Source: CBFDBF01 sp050304615
GTDB lineage: Bacteria; Pseudomonadota; Gammaproteobacteria; Chromatiales; Chromatiaceae
Direction: 5' to 3'
Assembly: GCA_050304615.1 (NCBI GenBank)
Contig: JBNLDW010000004.1
Location: 69,258 to 133,257 of the forward strand
Length of the DNA: 64,000 nt
Below the pieces are notes generated by a model that saw only the letters and a program-made list of their open reading frames with translations, was not told where the DNA came from and made no database searches. The translations under genes were made by a program, and so were the position numbers. Shown here piece after piece: positions 52,094 to 61,122 of this stretch (position 1 is its first letter; every line of letters starts with the position of its first letter).

Positions 52094-52540
52094 TTAAACC
52101 ATCATTGCTGCAACCAGCTTGTCCTCCATCTCTACTCTGGTGGCCAACTCCTCACCCAGCACAGAGAGATCATGTGAAAGCTGATCAAGATTAACCTGAT
52201 GTTCGGATGAGTCATATTTGTCGTTGAATGCCACCGCGGCATCTGTCGCCTCAACCACCTTTGGATAGACCTCTTGCGCCACACGAATCACACTGCTACG
52301 CCGTTCCTCATTGCGAGAGATACGATCATAGATCTCAAAATGGCCAAAGGCCATATAGTCCATTAGTACCTGGCAGAACTCACCCAATACTTCCTGCACA
52401 GGTTTTGCGGAATTGTATGGTTCCAGGCCGGACACCTGACAGAAAAGCCGTAGCATTTCCTGTCGTTCCACTAATAGTTTGTCCACCATCTCTGTGGCGC
52501 GTTTGCGCCGTTCGTTGGCCTCTTCTCTACTTGTCGCCAT
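52094..52540 (-). CDS. rsd: Anti-sigma-70 factor Rsd/AlgQ
   Basis: 148 residues, all-helical, matching Rsd/AlgQ: RATEMVDKLLVERQEMLRLF, VQEVLGEFCQVLMDYMAFGH and FEIYDRI. Rsd binds sigma-70 domain 4 and diverts RNA polymerase towards alternative sigma factors in stationary phase; AlgQ affects alginate and virulence genes in Pseudomonas. In this window PilR (sigma-54) and an EPS locus are possible beneficiaries, but that is inference. It is directly upstream of the cyclase-like gene (1-bp gap). Confidence 0.88.
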   Translation of the reverse strand: MATSREEANERRKRATEMVDKLLVERQEMLRLFCQVSGLEPYNSAKPVQEVLGEFCQVLMDYMAFGHFEIYDRISRNEERRSSVIRVAQEVYPKVVEATDAAVAFNDKYDSSEHQVNLDQLSHDLSVLGEELATRVEMEDKLVAAMMV

Positions 52541-52619
52541 ACTAAATAGCCCCCGATTACATCCAAGACACCAAGATAATCAATATATACACCCCGTGGC
52601 AAGTAACTTAGCAAATTAT

Positions 52620-53453
52620 TTAGCCTCCAAACAGAAGCTTAACCCCCATTAGCAGCAATAGTAACGCAAAAACACGCCGTAGCGCCTCTACGGAAATGGT
52701 ATGCGCCATACGGGCCCCAAGTGGGGCGGACAACAACGTGGCAACAGTTATCCCTGGCAATGCTGGCCAGTAAACAAAACCGGTGCTACCTGGTGGCAGA
52801 CCGATATGACCAAACCCAGCAATGAGGAAGCCGCACATCCCAGCCAAAGCAATTGGCAGACCACAGGCGCTGGAGGTGGCCACTGCATTGCGTATAGAGA
52901 TGCTATTCCAGTGCAGAAAAGGGACCGTAAGAGAGCCACCGCCAATACCTGCCATGGCAGAAACCGTTCCAATCACCCAGCTGGCTAGAAACATGCCACC
53001 GCGCCCCAGCAACCCCCGCCGCGCCTCAACCTGCGCACCATAAGCCATCTTCAGACCAAGCAGGATGATAAAACAGGCAAACATCCGCTGTAACCATATA
53101 GAGGAGAACAAATCAGCGATCGCCGCGCCCGCCAGGGCACCCAGCACAATTCCGGGAGAGAGCCGCGCTACCAGTGGCCACAACACCGCTCCCCGCCGAT
53201 GATGGGCAACCATAGATGAGACGGAGGTGACTACGATTGTAGCCAGCGAGGTGCCGACAGCGAGATGCATTACTACTTCCGGGCTAAACCCCTTGGACTG
53301 AAATAGCCATAGCAGAGCCGGGACTATAATCAAGCCACCGCCTACACCCAGCAATCCAGCCAGCACCCCAGCCACTAGGCCCAACAATAAAAACAGGCCA
53401 AGATCTGGCCACAGCCATAAATAGTCTATTATGTCGGTAATAAGTTTTAACAT
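52620..53453 (-). CDS. TauE/SafE family sulfite/organosulfur exporter
   Basis: A 277-residue polytopic membrane protein with about eight segments and the duplicated glycine-rich motif of the family (GLLGVGGGLIIVPALLWLF in the first half, AMAGIGGGSLTVPFLHW in the second). Members move sulfite, sulfoacetate or related anions. In a sulfur oxidiser sulfite export or thiosulfate-related transport is plausible. It is 79 bp upstream of rsd and divergent from the GGDEF-EAL gene. Substrate not determinable. Confidence 0.88.
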   Translation of the reverse strand: MLKLITDIIDYLWLWPDLGLFLLLGLVAGVLAGLLGVGGGLIIVPALLWLFQSKGFSPEVVMHLAVGTSLATIVVTSVSSMVAHHRRGAVLWPLVARLSPGIVLGALAGAAIADLFSSIWLQRMFACFIILLGLKMAYGAQVEARRGLLGRGGMFLASWVIGTVSAMAGIGGGSLTVPFLHWNSISIRNAVATSSACGLPIALAGMCGFLIAGFGHIGLPPGSTGFVYWPALPGITVATLLSAPLGARMAHTISVEALRRVFALLLLLMGVKLLFGG

Positions 53454-53588
53454 TAGATGCAGTTGCTTTATAGGCCAAAGTATATGGATTCACATCAAGA
53501 AGCCACTTATATGTTCAGCGTCCTCATGCTAGACCAGCGTTATCTTTATGATATAGCTAGTGTGAATCAACAGGGACAGTAGCAAGTC

Positions 53589-56132
53589 ATGAAGCTTCGA
53601 TCAAAACTACTGCTCTCTTTTGGCCTGACGTTGATCACCACTTTCTCTCTGGTTGAGTTCATAGGCTACCGGCATACCAAGATACAGATAATTGCAGACC
53701 TGCGCCAAGATGGCATGGAGGTAAGGGATATCATACTGGCGCTACGCCGGGTCTATCAGCGTCAATTTATCCGCAGCGGTCTCACGATAAATATGGACAC
53801 AATCGGCTTTCTACCAGCCCACTCGATGAACCGTATATCTAATGAGCTACAGGACATGAGTGCAAAAGGGCTGGTCTTTAAAAATGTCTCTGACCGTCCA
53901 CGTAATCCGGACAATCAGGCAGACAAGACGGAACTGGCGGCTATGACCTATTTTCGCGCCAACCAAAAGCAACAAGATCGTCTGGTTTATGTTGATGATT
54001 CAGAAGGACAACCTTACTACCACTTCTCAAGCCCCATCTGGGTTGAGCAACAGTGCCTGCAGTGCCACGGGCAACGTGATGAGGCGATACCATCCATTGC
54101 AGAAGCATATACCTCTGCATTCAACTACAAGCTTGGCGACCTATACGGGGTGTTTAGCATAAAACTTCCTGCCAGCCTTATCGATAACCAGGTGTTGACC
54201 CAACGACTGGAAGACATGTGGGGGCGCTTGATCGCCTTCGCCTTGACCTTCTCCTTCGGTGGCTGGCTACTACACTGGCTGGTCACCCGTCGACTATCCA
54301 TGCTCCAATCCATGGCCAACAAACTCGCCATGGGTGATCTGACCGCCAGGTTACCAGCGAATGAGACAGATGAGCTGAACGATCTGACCGCGGCCTTTAA
54401 CAATATGGCGGAGAAGCTCCAACTGGCCGAATCGTTACAACTAGAGAGTAAGCATCGAATACAGGATCTACTTAACTCCACTGCCGAGGCAATCTACGGG
54501 CTTGATATGCAGGGCAACTGCACCTTCGCCAATCAGGCATGCGTGGACATATTAGGCTATCAAGACAGTAGCGAATTTATAGGCCGTAACATGCACAGCC
54601 TGATCCACCATAGCAGCCATAATGGGTGCAGCATGCCTGAAGCTAAGTGTCCAATCTATAGCGTCCTGTCATCCAGCAAACCGTCCCATAATGATACCGA
54701 GGTAATGTGGCGTGCCGACGGCAGCAGTTTTGCTATTGAATACTGGTCTCATCCAATTCATCGTAACGGTGAAATGGTCGGGGTTGTAGTCACCTTCCTA
54801 GACATTACAGAGCGCAAACTACAGGAAGAGAAGATCCTGCGCCAGGCCCACTTTGACACCCTAACCAACCTACCTAACCGCTTTCTTTCTATTGACCGGC
54901 TGACCCAGCTAACAAGAGAGGCTCAGCGCAACCAAGATCGAATGGCGGTGATGTTTATTGATCTTGACGATTTTAAAAAGATCAATGATTCCCTGGGGCA
55001 TGAGGTCGGAGATAAACTTCTAATCGAAGCGGCACGACGCCTGAGCAGCAGGGTACGCGGTGGCGATACGGTAGGACGTCTTGGTGGTGATGAATTCATC
55101 ATACTGCTGGGCCAAATTGCGACAGCGGACGACGTCAGTCTGGTGGCTGAAAATATACTTGACGGTCTAAGAGCGCCTTTCAATATAGACAACCGTGAGC
55201 TGATTCTAACCGCCAGCATTGGCATCGCGATCTACCCATATGATGGTGAGACCCAATCAGATCTTCTGCGGAATGCCGACTCTGCCATGTATCACTCCAA
55301 AGAGAGGGGACGCAACACCTACTCCTACTTCACTGAAGAGATGAACTATGGTGTATCCCGGCGTCTGCTCCTGGAAGAGCAGATGCGCGGCGCCCTGGAG
55401 CGAGGGGAATTCCATCTCTGCTATCAGCCCAAGATAGATGTTAGTAGCAGTAAGATCATCGGAGCTGAGGCCCTGTTACGCTGGCGCAACCCGGCACTGG
55501 GAGAGGTGCTTCCCACTGAGTTCATACCCATTGCCGAACAGACCGGAGTAATCGTATCGCTCGGTCAGTTTGTATTGCAACAGGCGCTTGGCTGGGCTGC
55601 CGAATGGCGGCGGCAACAGGGGGAACTATTTGTCGTGGCTATCAATCTATCACCTCGACAGTTCCGTGATCCAAACCTGTTGAAATCCATAAAACAGATA
55701 ATAAAACAGACTGGAGTCTCGACAGAATCCCTGGAGCTTGAGATCACTGAGGGGGTACTGATGAGTGGTCATGGCTACGTAAAGGATACCTTGAACGCCT
55801 TAAGCGAGTTAGGGATCAGTATCGCCATGGACGACTTTGGCACCGGCTACTCATCCCTCAGCTATCTCCGCGACTACCCATTCAATATACTCAAAATAGA
55901 GCGTAACTTTATCCATGACATTACCGTGAACCGGGCCGATCAAAAATTGGTGTATGCCGCAATTGCCATGGCCCACAGCCTAGGCATGAAGGTGGTAGCC
56001 GAGGGTGTAGAGACCGAAGAACAGCTGGTTCTGCTGGCCGTGCAGGGGTGTGATCTGGCCCAAGGGTTTCTCTTTAGCGAACCCATATCCCCAGAAGGTA
56101 TGAGCGAGATGCTGTCACTGCAGGAATCCTGA
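53589..56132 (+). CDS. Haem-c sensor diguanylate cyclase/phosphodiesterase (DUF3365-HAMP-PAS-GGDEF-EAL)
   Basis: 847 residues. TM1 at 7-25; a periplasmic DUF3365/Tll0287-like domain (about 30-205) with CLQCH (156-160), a c-type haem motif; TM2 about 213-232; HAMP to about 285; PAS about 290-410. The GGDEF domain has an intact GGDEF (499-503) and an I-site RGGD (490-493). The EAL domain has EALLRW (627-632) and DDFGTGYSSLSYL. It should sense redox or a gas ligand in the periplasm and make or degrade c-di-GMP. Both catalytic signatures are intact. c-di-GMP commonly controls EPS and pili. Confidence 0.92.
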   Translation: MKLRSKLLLSFGLTLITTFSLVEFIGYRHTKIQIIADLRQDGMEVRDIILALRRVYQRQFIRSGLTINMDTIGFLPAHSMNRISNELQDMSAKGLVFKNVSDRPRNPDNQADKTELAAMTYFRANQKQQDRLVYVDDSEGQPYYHFSSPIWVEQQCLQCHGQRDEAIPSIAEAYTSAFNYKLGDLYGVFSIKLPASLIDNQVLTQRLEDMWGRLIAFALTFSFGGWLLHWLVTRRLSMLQSMANKLAMGDLTARLPANETDELNDLTAAFNNMAEKLQLAESLQLESKHRIQDLLNSTAEAIYGLDMQGNCTFANQACVDILGYQDSSEFIGRNMHSLIHHSSHNGCSMPEAKCPIYSVLSSSKPSHNDTEVMWRADGSSFAIEYWSHPIHRNGEMVGVVVTFLDITERKLQEEKILRQAHFDTLTNLPNRFLSIDRLTQLTREAQRNQDRMAVMFIDLDDFKKINDSLGHEVGDKLLIEAARRLSSRVRGGDTVGRLGGDEFIILLGQIATADDVSLVAENILDGLRAPFNIDNRELILTASIGIAIYPYDGETQSDLLRNADSAMYHSKERGRNTYSYFTEEMNYGVSRRLLLEEQMRGALERGEFHLCYQPKIDVSSSKIIGAEALLRWRNPALGEVLPTEFIPIAEQTGVIVSLGQFVLQQALGWAAEWRRQQGELFVVAINLSPRQFRDPNLLKSIKQIIKQTGVSTESLELEITEGVLMSGHGYVKDTLNALSELGISIAMDDFGTGYSSLSYLRDYPFNILKIERNFIHDITVNRADQKLVYAAIAMAHSLGMKVVAEGVETEEQLVLLAVQGCDLAQGFLFSEPISPEGMSEMLSLQES

Positions 56133-56151
56133 GTTACAGATGTATACAAAA

Positions 56152-56337
56152 CTAGGTGGCTAATTCAACCCTGACCTCAGCCAGGGGCGGATAAGGCGAT
56201 GTGATAATGCGTGGAATCGCCGCCCTCAGGCTCTCTTCCAGCTGGAGTTGTTCGCCTTGTATGGCACTGTTGTCACGCCTGAAATAGAACAGATCGGCGC
56301 TGAGACGATCTCCGATGGGACTGCTCCACCCCCCCAA
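56152..56337 (-). CDS. Possible small ORF or 3' gene remnant
   Basis: A 61-codon frame opening at a TTG (56337), with AGGG a few bases upstream. It has coding-like sequence in the otherwise gene-free 252-bp gap before cca: SADLFYFRRDNSAIQGEQLQ near the middle and LAEVRVELAT at the end. The frame continues upstream only antisense to cca. I do not recognise it. It may be the tail of a gene lost when cca moved next to it, or a genuine small protein. Confidence 0.25.
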   Translation of the reverse strand: MGGWSSPIGDRLSADLFYFRRDNSAIQGEQLQLEESLRAAIPRIITSPYPPLAEVRVELAT

Positions 56338-56384
56338 AATAGCCCTGATGACAAAAGTTAGCACGAGCGTGTAGCATTTGACCA

Positions 56385-57587
56385 ATGAAGATCTATCTTG
56401 TAGGCGGGGCGGTGCGAGACCAGCTTCTGGGACGCACAGTTTCCGAGCGTGACTGGCTGGCCACTGAAACCTCTCCAGAGGAGCTGGAGCGGCTTGGCTA
56501 TCGCCGTGTCGGCAAAGATTTCCCTGTGTTCCTCCATCCAAAGACCCATGAAGAGTACGCCCTGCCCCGGGGCGATGCAGGCGAAGATGTCACGGTTGAA
56601 CAGGATCTGTCACGACGCGATCTAACCATCAACGCCATGGCACTCGCCCCTGATGGCGAACTGATAGACCCCTGTGGTGGCCAGGAGGATCTAAAGCAGC
56701 GGCAACTCCGCCACACACCAGCGTTTCGACAAGACCCCATCCGGGTGCTGCGTCTGGCACGCCTTGCCGCCCGTTATCACCATCTCGATTTTCAGATTGC
56801 CGCTGAGACCCTGCAACTGGTGCAAGAGATGGTCACCGCCGGTGAACTGGACGATCTGGTACCGGAGCGGCTCTGTGCCGAGATCGCCAAGGCCCTGGAT
56901 GAGGATCACCCCAGCGAGTTCTTTCGACTGTTGCAGCAGACCGGAGTATTGGCGCGCATTATGCCCGAACTGGACCGGTTGTTCGGCGTCCCCCAGCCGG
57001 AGAAGTACCACCCGGAGATCGATAGTGGTATCCACTCACTGCTGGTACTGGAACAGGCGTGCCGCCTCAGCAGCGAGCCGGCGGTTAGATTTGCCGCCCT
57101 GCTGCACGATCTGGGCAAGGGGACCACACCTAAGGAGATGTTGCCCCGGCATATCGGTCATGAGGAGCGTGGGGTCAAACTGGTCGAGACACTGGCCAAG
57201 AGGTTGCAGATCTCCAATGAGTGGCGCGATCTCGCTATCCTCACCTGCCGCTACCATATGCACTGTCATCGGGCGCTGGAGATGCGCCCCACGACCATCC
57301 TCAGGAGTCTGCTAGCACTGGATGCACTACGCCGTCCAGAGCGTTTTGAGCAGTTCCTGGCCGCCTGCACAGCCGATGCGCGCGGCAGTCCGGGAGATGA
57401 GGAGCGCCCCTATCCCCAGGCCGATTTCATGCGCGCTGCCAGAGACGCGGCGGCGGCAGTGGATGGGGGCAAATTGAGTGACGGACTCAAGGATAGCGAC
57501 AAGATCGCCGAACGGATAAGAGCCGCCAGGGTAGCGGCGATCAAAGATATTCGGCAGGGCTGGGAAGGAGATCCCACCCCTTACTAG
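56385..57587 (+). CDS. cca: Multifunctional CCA-adding enzyme (tRNA nucleotidyltransferase)
   Basis: 400 residues. Adds or repairs the CCA end of tRNA without a template. The class II nucleotidyltransferase head has IYLVGGAVRDQLLG, SERDWLAT and the ARRDLTINAMA-like block (SRRDLTINAMALAPDGELID). The neck reads FRQDPIRVLRLARLAARY. The C-terminal HD domain (AALLHDLGKGTTP, about 235-247) suggests the gammaproteobacterial bifunctional or trifunctional form with phosphohydrolase activity. Length fits that type. Confidence 0.94.
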   Translation: MKIYLVGGAVRDQLLGRTVSERDWLATETSPEELERLGYRRVGKDFPVFLHPKTHEEYALPRGDAGEDVTVEQDLSRRDLTINAMALAPDGELIDPCGGQEDLKQRQLRHTPAFRQDPIRVLRLARLAARYHHLDFQIAAETLQLVQEMVTAGELDDLVPERLCAEIAKALDEDHPSEFFRLLQQTGVLARIMPELDRLFGVPQPEKYHPEIDSGIHSLLVLEQACRLSSEPAVRFAALLHDLGKGTTPKEMLPRHIGHEERGVKLVETLAKRLQISNEWRDLAILTCRYHMHCHRALEMRPTTILRSLLALDALRRPERFEQFLAACTADARGSPGDEERPYPQADFMRAARDAAAAVDGGKLSDGLKDSDKIAERIRAARVAAIKDIRQGWEGDPTPY

Positions 57588-57630
57588 GGCGTAGGGCGCA
57601 ACAGCAACGGGCATTGCGCTGTATGGTTCT

Positions 57631-57854
57631 GCATCTGCAATTAGTTTCGCAGCCCTTAGCCTTTCGAGCATCTTTCACTTTCAGCAGCATCGGTAATTAG
57701 TTTCGTAGCCTTTGTCCTTCTGAGTATTTTCCATACTCCCAGCAAGGGCTACGAGCCTATTTCTTTTACTTGTCTAAAAGAAAGGGGCTCGCAGCCAATG
57801 CGCAGAGGTAAAAAAGTGTTCGAACTAATTAAGGCTGTGAAATTAATTACCGAT
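57631..57854. repeat. MITE-like palindromic element with tandemly duplicated left arm
   Basis: The outer arms ATCGGTAATTAGTTTCGTAGCC (57689-57710) and its inverted partner (57833-57854) match in 19 of 22 positions. The inner arms 57747-57768 and 57775-57796 match in 19 of 22 around the loop CTTGTC. Both pairs share the same centre (57771.5), so the 166 bp is one long imperfect palindrome. The left arm unit is duplicated in tandem (57631-57686 and 57687-57744). No open frame. A related half-element occurs near 63544-63641. Confidence 0.7.
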
Positions 57855-57860
57855 ACTAAA

Positions 57861-57880
57861 ATACCCGCTCAAGTGGGTAT
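57861..57880 (-). terminator. Probable plsY terminator
   Basis: On the minus strand ATACCCAC-TTGA-GCGGGTAT (8-bp stem with one G-T) is followed by TTTTAG. A second G/C-rich hairpin, TTCCCCCAAGGGGGG, lies between it and the plsY stop. Confidence 0.5.
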
Positions 57881-57910
57881 CGAGTTCCCCCAAGGGGGGG
57901 CATATAGAGC

Positions 57911-58501
57911 CTACCCTGTAGGCTTAATCCGATCCTCAGATCCATCCAGTAGCCGTCTGATATTCTCCCGATGACGCCAGAACAGGAGCAGGCTCACTCC
58001 TAACTGCATGCCGATCAGCTCAGGGGCTGGCCAGAACAGCCAGATGATGATCGGCGCCAGGGCCATTGCGATCAGTCCCGCCACGGAGGAGATCTTGAGT
58101 GCCTTGGAGACAAACAGCCAGATCAGGATCACGCTGCCCCCGATCTGCCAGCCTAGTCCCAATTGGGTGCCGATGGTGGTGGCTATCCCCTTACCTCCAC
58201 GAAAACCAAAAAACAGCGGATAGAGGTGGCCCAGAATGGCGGCCAGTGCTACCCCGGCCAGATAGAGGGGGGCCAATCCCAGCAGATTGGCTGCCAATAC
58301 CGGGATAAACCCCTTAAGCGTATCTCCCAGCAAGGTGATTGCCGCAGCCTTCTTGCCACCGAGACGCAATACATTGGTGGCCCCAGGATTGTTGGAGCCC
58401 TCGGTGCGTGGGTCTGGCAACCCCATCAGGCGGCAGACGATGATGGCGCTAGAGAGGGAGCCCAGGAGATAGGCGGCAATAATTAGGGTGTATTCGATCA
58501 T
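57911..58501 (-). CDS. plsY: Glycerol-3-phosphate acyltransferase PlsY
   Basis: A 196-residue membrane protein with about five segments that transfers acyl from acyl-phosphate to glycerol 3-phosphate. The three family motifs are GSNNPGATNVLR, the HLYPLFFGFRGGKGIAT region, and the later IWLFWPAPELIG-type segment. Divergent from folB, as is common in gammaproteobacteria. Length normal. Confidence 0.93.
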   Translation of the reverse strand: MIEYTLIIAAYLLGSLSSAIIVCRLMGLPDPRTEGSNNPGATNVLRLGGKKAAAITLLGDTLKGFIPVLAANLLGLAPLYLAGVALAAILGHLYPLFFGFRGGKGIATTIGTQLGLGWQIGGSVILIWLFVSKALKISSVAGLIAMALAPIIIWLFWPAPELIGMQLGVSLLLFWRHRENIRRLLDGSEDRIKPTG

Positions 58502-58635
58502 GGGATATGGGCTGCAGTTGCTTTGATCCGTCGATTTTCAGGGTTTAGCACCATGGTGGTCAAGGTTATTTGTACTTCTTGTGCCGCCTGTTTACCATGG
58601 GGCCTAACTCTAAAGCATCGGTACAGGTAGAGAGA

Positions 58636-58992
58636 ATGGATATTGTTTTTTTACGCAACCTAGAGATTGAGACCGTTATCGGTATATTTGACTGGGAGCG
58701 GGAGATCAAACAGAAGGTGCTGCTCGATCTGGAGATGGGTACCGATATCAGCAGGGCCGCGGCCAGTGACCAGATCGATGACACGCTCGATTACAAGGCG
58801 GTGGCAAAGCGGCTGATCGAGTTTGTCGAGGCCAGTGAGTTTCAGCTGGTCGAGACCTTGGCAGAGCGCTGTGCTGAGATCATTCGGCAGGAGTTTGATG
58901 TGCCGTGGGTGCGGCTTACTATCAACAAGAGCGGTGCCATCCGCGGGGCAAGTGGTGTAGGCGTGACCATCGAACGGGGCGCAAGGGGTTGA
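58636..58992 (+). CDS. folB: Dihydroneopterin aldolase
   Basis: About 118 residues from MDIVFLRNLEIETVIGIFDW. Converts dihydroneopterin to 6-hydroxymethyl-dihydropterin in folate synthesis. The catalytic Tyr/Lys/Glu context (DYKAVAKRLIEFVEASEFQL, VETLAERCAEIIRQ, VRLTINKSGAIRGASGVGV) is present. The ATG at 58636 follows a GAGAG SD; the frame is open from 58570. Its TGA overlaps the folK TTG start as TTGA. Confidence 0.92.
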   Translation: MDIVFLRNLEIETVIGIFDWEREIKQKVLLDLEMGTDISRAAASDQIDDTLDYKAVAKRLIEFVEASEFQLVETLAERCAEIIRQEFDVPWVRLTINKSGAIRGASGVGVTIERGARG

Positions 58993-59492
58993 GCCAGCCG
59001 ACAAGAGTCTGGCTCAGTATCGGTAGTAATATCGATCGAGAGACCAGCATCGTAGGAGGCATAAGGGCGCTCCGTGACTCTTTTGGGCAGCTTATAATCT
59101 CGCAAGTATATGAGAACGCATCCTTTGGGTTTGATGGTAGTCCGTTCTATAACCTGGTAGTTGGGTTTGATACCGACTGGTCAGTGGCGCATCTTACTGA
59201 GCGGTTTCGAGAGATTGAAGACAATCATGGCCGCACCAGGGGTGGCGCCAAATTTGCTGCCAGGAGCCTGGACATTGATCTGTTGTTGTACGGAGACCAG
59301 ATCATCAAGACGGAGTCCCTTGAATTGCCGCGTCCGGAGATTTTGGAATATGCGTTTGTATTGGGGCCGCTGGCAGAAGTGGCTGGGAACGAGCGCCATC
59401 CCATAAACGACAAGAGCTATTCCGAACTATGGGGCGAGTTCGATCAGAGCAAACATATATTGAGCCCGGTGGAACTGACCGGGCTCGGTTAA
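58989..59492 (+). CDS. folK: 6-hydroxymethyl-7,8-dihydropterin pyrophosphokinase
   Basis: About 167 residues. WLSIGSNIDRETSIVGGI, the pterin/ATP-binding REIEDNHGRTRGGAKFAARS, LDIDLLLYGDQII with the Mg2+ aspartates, and LPRPEILEYAFVLGPLAEVA are typical. It acts directly after FolB. The start is a TTG (58989-58991) overlapping the folB stop by 4 bp; no ATG precedes the conserved N-terminus, so translational coupling is likely. Its last codons lie in a 9-bp hairpin that may act as a terminator. Confidence 0.92.
   Translation: MSQPTRVWLSIGSNIDRETSIVGGIRALRDSFGQLIISQVYENASFGFDGSPFYNLVVGFDTDWSVAHLTERFREIEDNHGRTRGGAKFAARSLDIDLLLYGDQIIKTESLELPRPEILEYAFVLGPLAEVAGNERHPINDKSYSELWGEFDQSKHILSPVELTGLG
59462..59486. 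terminator. Hairpin at folK 3' end between convergent folK and eptA
   Basis: GAGCCCGGT-GGAACTG-ACCGGGCTC, a perfect 9-bp stem inside the last codons of folK. It is within 10 bp of the eptA stop on the other strand. There is no long T-tract on either side. Confidence 0.4.
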
Positions 59493-59493
59493 G

Positions 59494-61122
59494 CTATTTG
59501 CCAGGACGGGGGTTTTCCTCATCTATGTATTCTTCGGTGTGGTCTACGATATCCAGCCCCTTGTCGTAGATGGTTGTTTCCAGTTCAAACAGGCCCAGTA
59601 TGGTATGAAAGACGTTGTCGTGGGTGTATTTGTTGCTGATCTTGTTCTGTAGTGTAGGAAGATCAATATCCTCTTCTAAAAAACCCTTATCGAACCACAT
59701 GATCATTGGCACATGGGTTTGGGTCTCCGGCGCGAGCATATAAGGCAGTCCGTGCAAGTACATATTGTTCTCGCCGAGTGATTCGCCATGATCGCTAACA
59801 TAGAACATGGCCGCTTCAAAGTTGTCTTCATTCTGTTTTAGCAGGGCTATGGTCTTGGATAGGAAATAATCGGTGTACAGGATAGCGTTGTCGTATGCAT
59901 TATTGATCTCTTCGTTACTGCACTCCTCCAGTTGATTGGTGTGACATGCAGGTATGAAGCGTTCAAATTCCTTGGGATATCGTTTGTAATATGCGGGTCC
60001 ATGATTGCCAATCTGATGCAGAATGATGAAGATATCCCCTTGCGGATGTTGGTCAATGTAGGTTTGCAGATTGGCTAACATCCCCTCGTCTCTACATTCT
60101 GTGTCACATATCGAGTTATTCTCTGCTGTTCTATAGTTTTTATAAGTAACCCTTTCAGCCACGCCCTTTGAATCGGAATTGTTATCCAGCCAGAGGATAT
60201 TTATGCCGGCATGCTGTAGTACGTCCAACATGTTTTCAATCGCGTTTGCCTTGCCATTTAGGTAATGGTCATGGTCATAGATGGAAAACATGCAGGGCAC
60301 AGAGATACCGGTGGAGGTGCCACAGGCCCATGTGTTGTTAAAGCTGAGCAGGGTCTCCTGCTCCAGCAGTGGGTTGGTCTTTTTTGAATATCCGTTTAGA
60401 GAGAACCGGTCTGCCCGGGCTGACTCTCCAACCACCAGGATGATCAATTCACGGTTAGTGTCGGCTTCTGGGATCATGGCGTCCTGGCCGATCTTATTAA
60501 GTTGTACCGTTGCCACGCTAGAGTGTTCGACAGGATATTTAATGATCGCGTATATGTAGTAAATCGGATTGGCATAGAACCTAAGTAGTTTGTGTTCCCG
60601 AATATAAGATGCATAAAAATTGCCGAACATAAACGTGCCGGAAACTGCAATACATAGGGCGACAATGATGGTCGTCATCCTAATCATGGCTGCCTGTTTA
60701 AAGCTCTGTTTAATTATTCGCACTTTATACACGAGGAGCGATGGAGCTATCCCCAACAGGGCGAGGTATAGGAGTATGTTCGGGCTGAGCAGATCGAAAG
60801 ATTCTGCCGCATTGGTGTTGAATACGTTATCAAGCATTTCTCCATTGATGATAACGTTATAGGTGTCCATAAAATATGCGGTGATGGACGATACTAAAAG
60901 AACAGCGATCAACACCGGCTTGATGGTATATCTGAAGCAGATCAGTGATAAGAAAATAATGTTGATGCTACAATAAAGAAGCGCCAGGGAGACCAAGAAG
61001 GCGATGTTATCTGCGTTTGGCGGGTAGACCTTTGTTACATTGGAAAAGAAAGCTATGTTTCCAAAGGCAACAAGGAAGATAGAGACCAGAACGATCAGTC
61101 TGTGGCTAGTAATCCCCTTCAT
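59494..61122 (-). CDS. eptA: Phosphoethanolamine transferase (EptA family)
   Basis: 542 residues. Five N-terminal membrane segments (about 8-175) are followed by a periplasmic sulfatase-fold domain. VVGESARADRFSLNGY holds a metal-binding Glu, TWACGTSTGISVPCMFS the nucleophilic Thr, and YVSDHGESLGENNMYLHGLP the Asp-His metal ligands. It moves phosphoethanolamine from phosphatidylethanolamine to lipid A or core, lowering negative charge and polymyxin binding. Monocistronic as far as can be seen. Confidence 0.9.
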   Translation of the reverse strand: MKGITSHRLIVLVSIFLVAFGNIAFFSNVTKVYPPNADNIAFLVSLALLYCSINIIFLSLICFRYTIKPVLIAVLLVSSITAYFMDTYNVIINGEMLDNVFNTNAAESFDLLSPNILLYLALLGIAPSLLVYKVRIIKQSFKQAAMIRMTTIIVALCIAVSGTFMFGNFYASYIREHKLLRFYANPIYYIYAIIKYPVEHSSVATVQLNKIGQDAMIPEADTNRELIILVVGESARADRFSLNGYSKKTNPLLEQETLLSFNNTWACGTSTGISVPCMFSIYDHDHYLNGKANAIENMLDVLQHAGINILWLDNNSDSKGVAERVTYKNYRTAENNSICDTECRDEGMLANLQTYIDQHPQGDIFIILHQIGNHGPAYYKRYPKEFERFIPACHTNQLEECSNEEINNAYDNAILYTDYFLSKTIALLKQNEDNFEAAMFYVSDHGESLGENNMYLHGLPYMLAPETQTHVPMIMWFDKGFLEEDIDLPTLQNKISNKYTHDNVFHTILGLFELETTIYDKGLDIVDHTEEYIDEENPRPGK

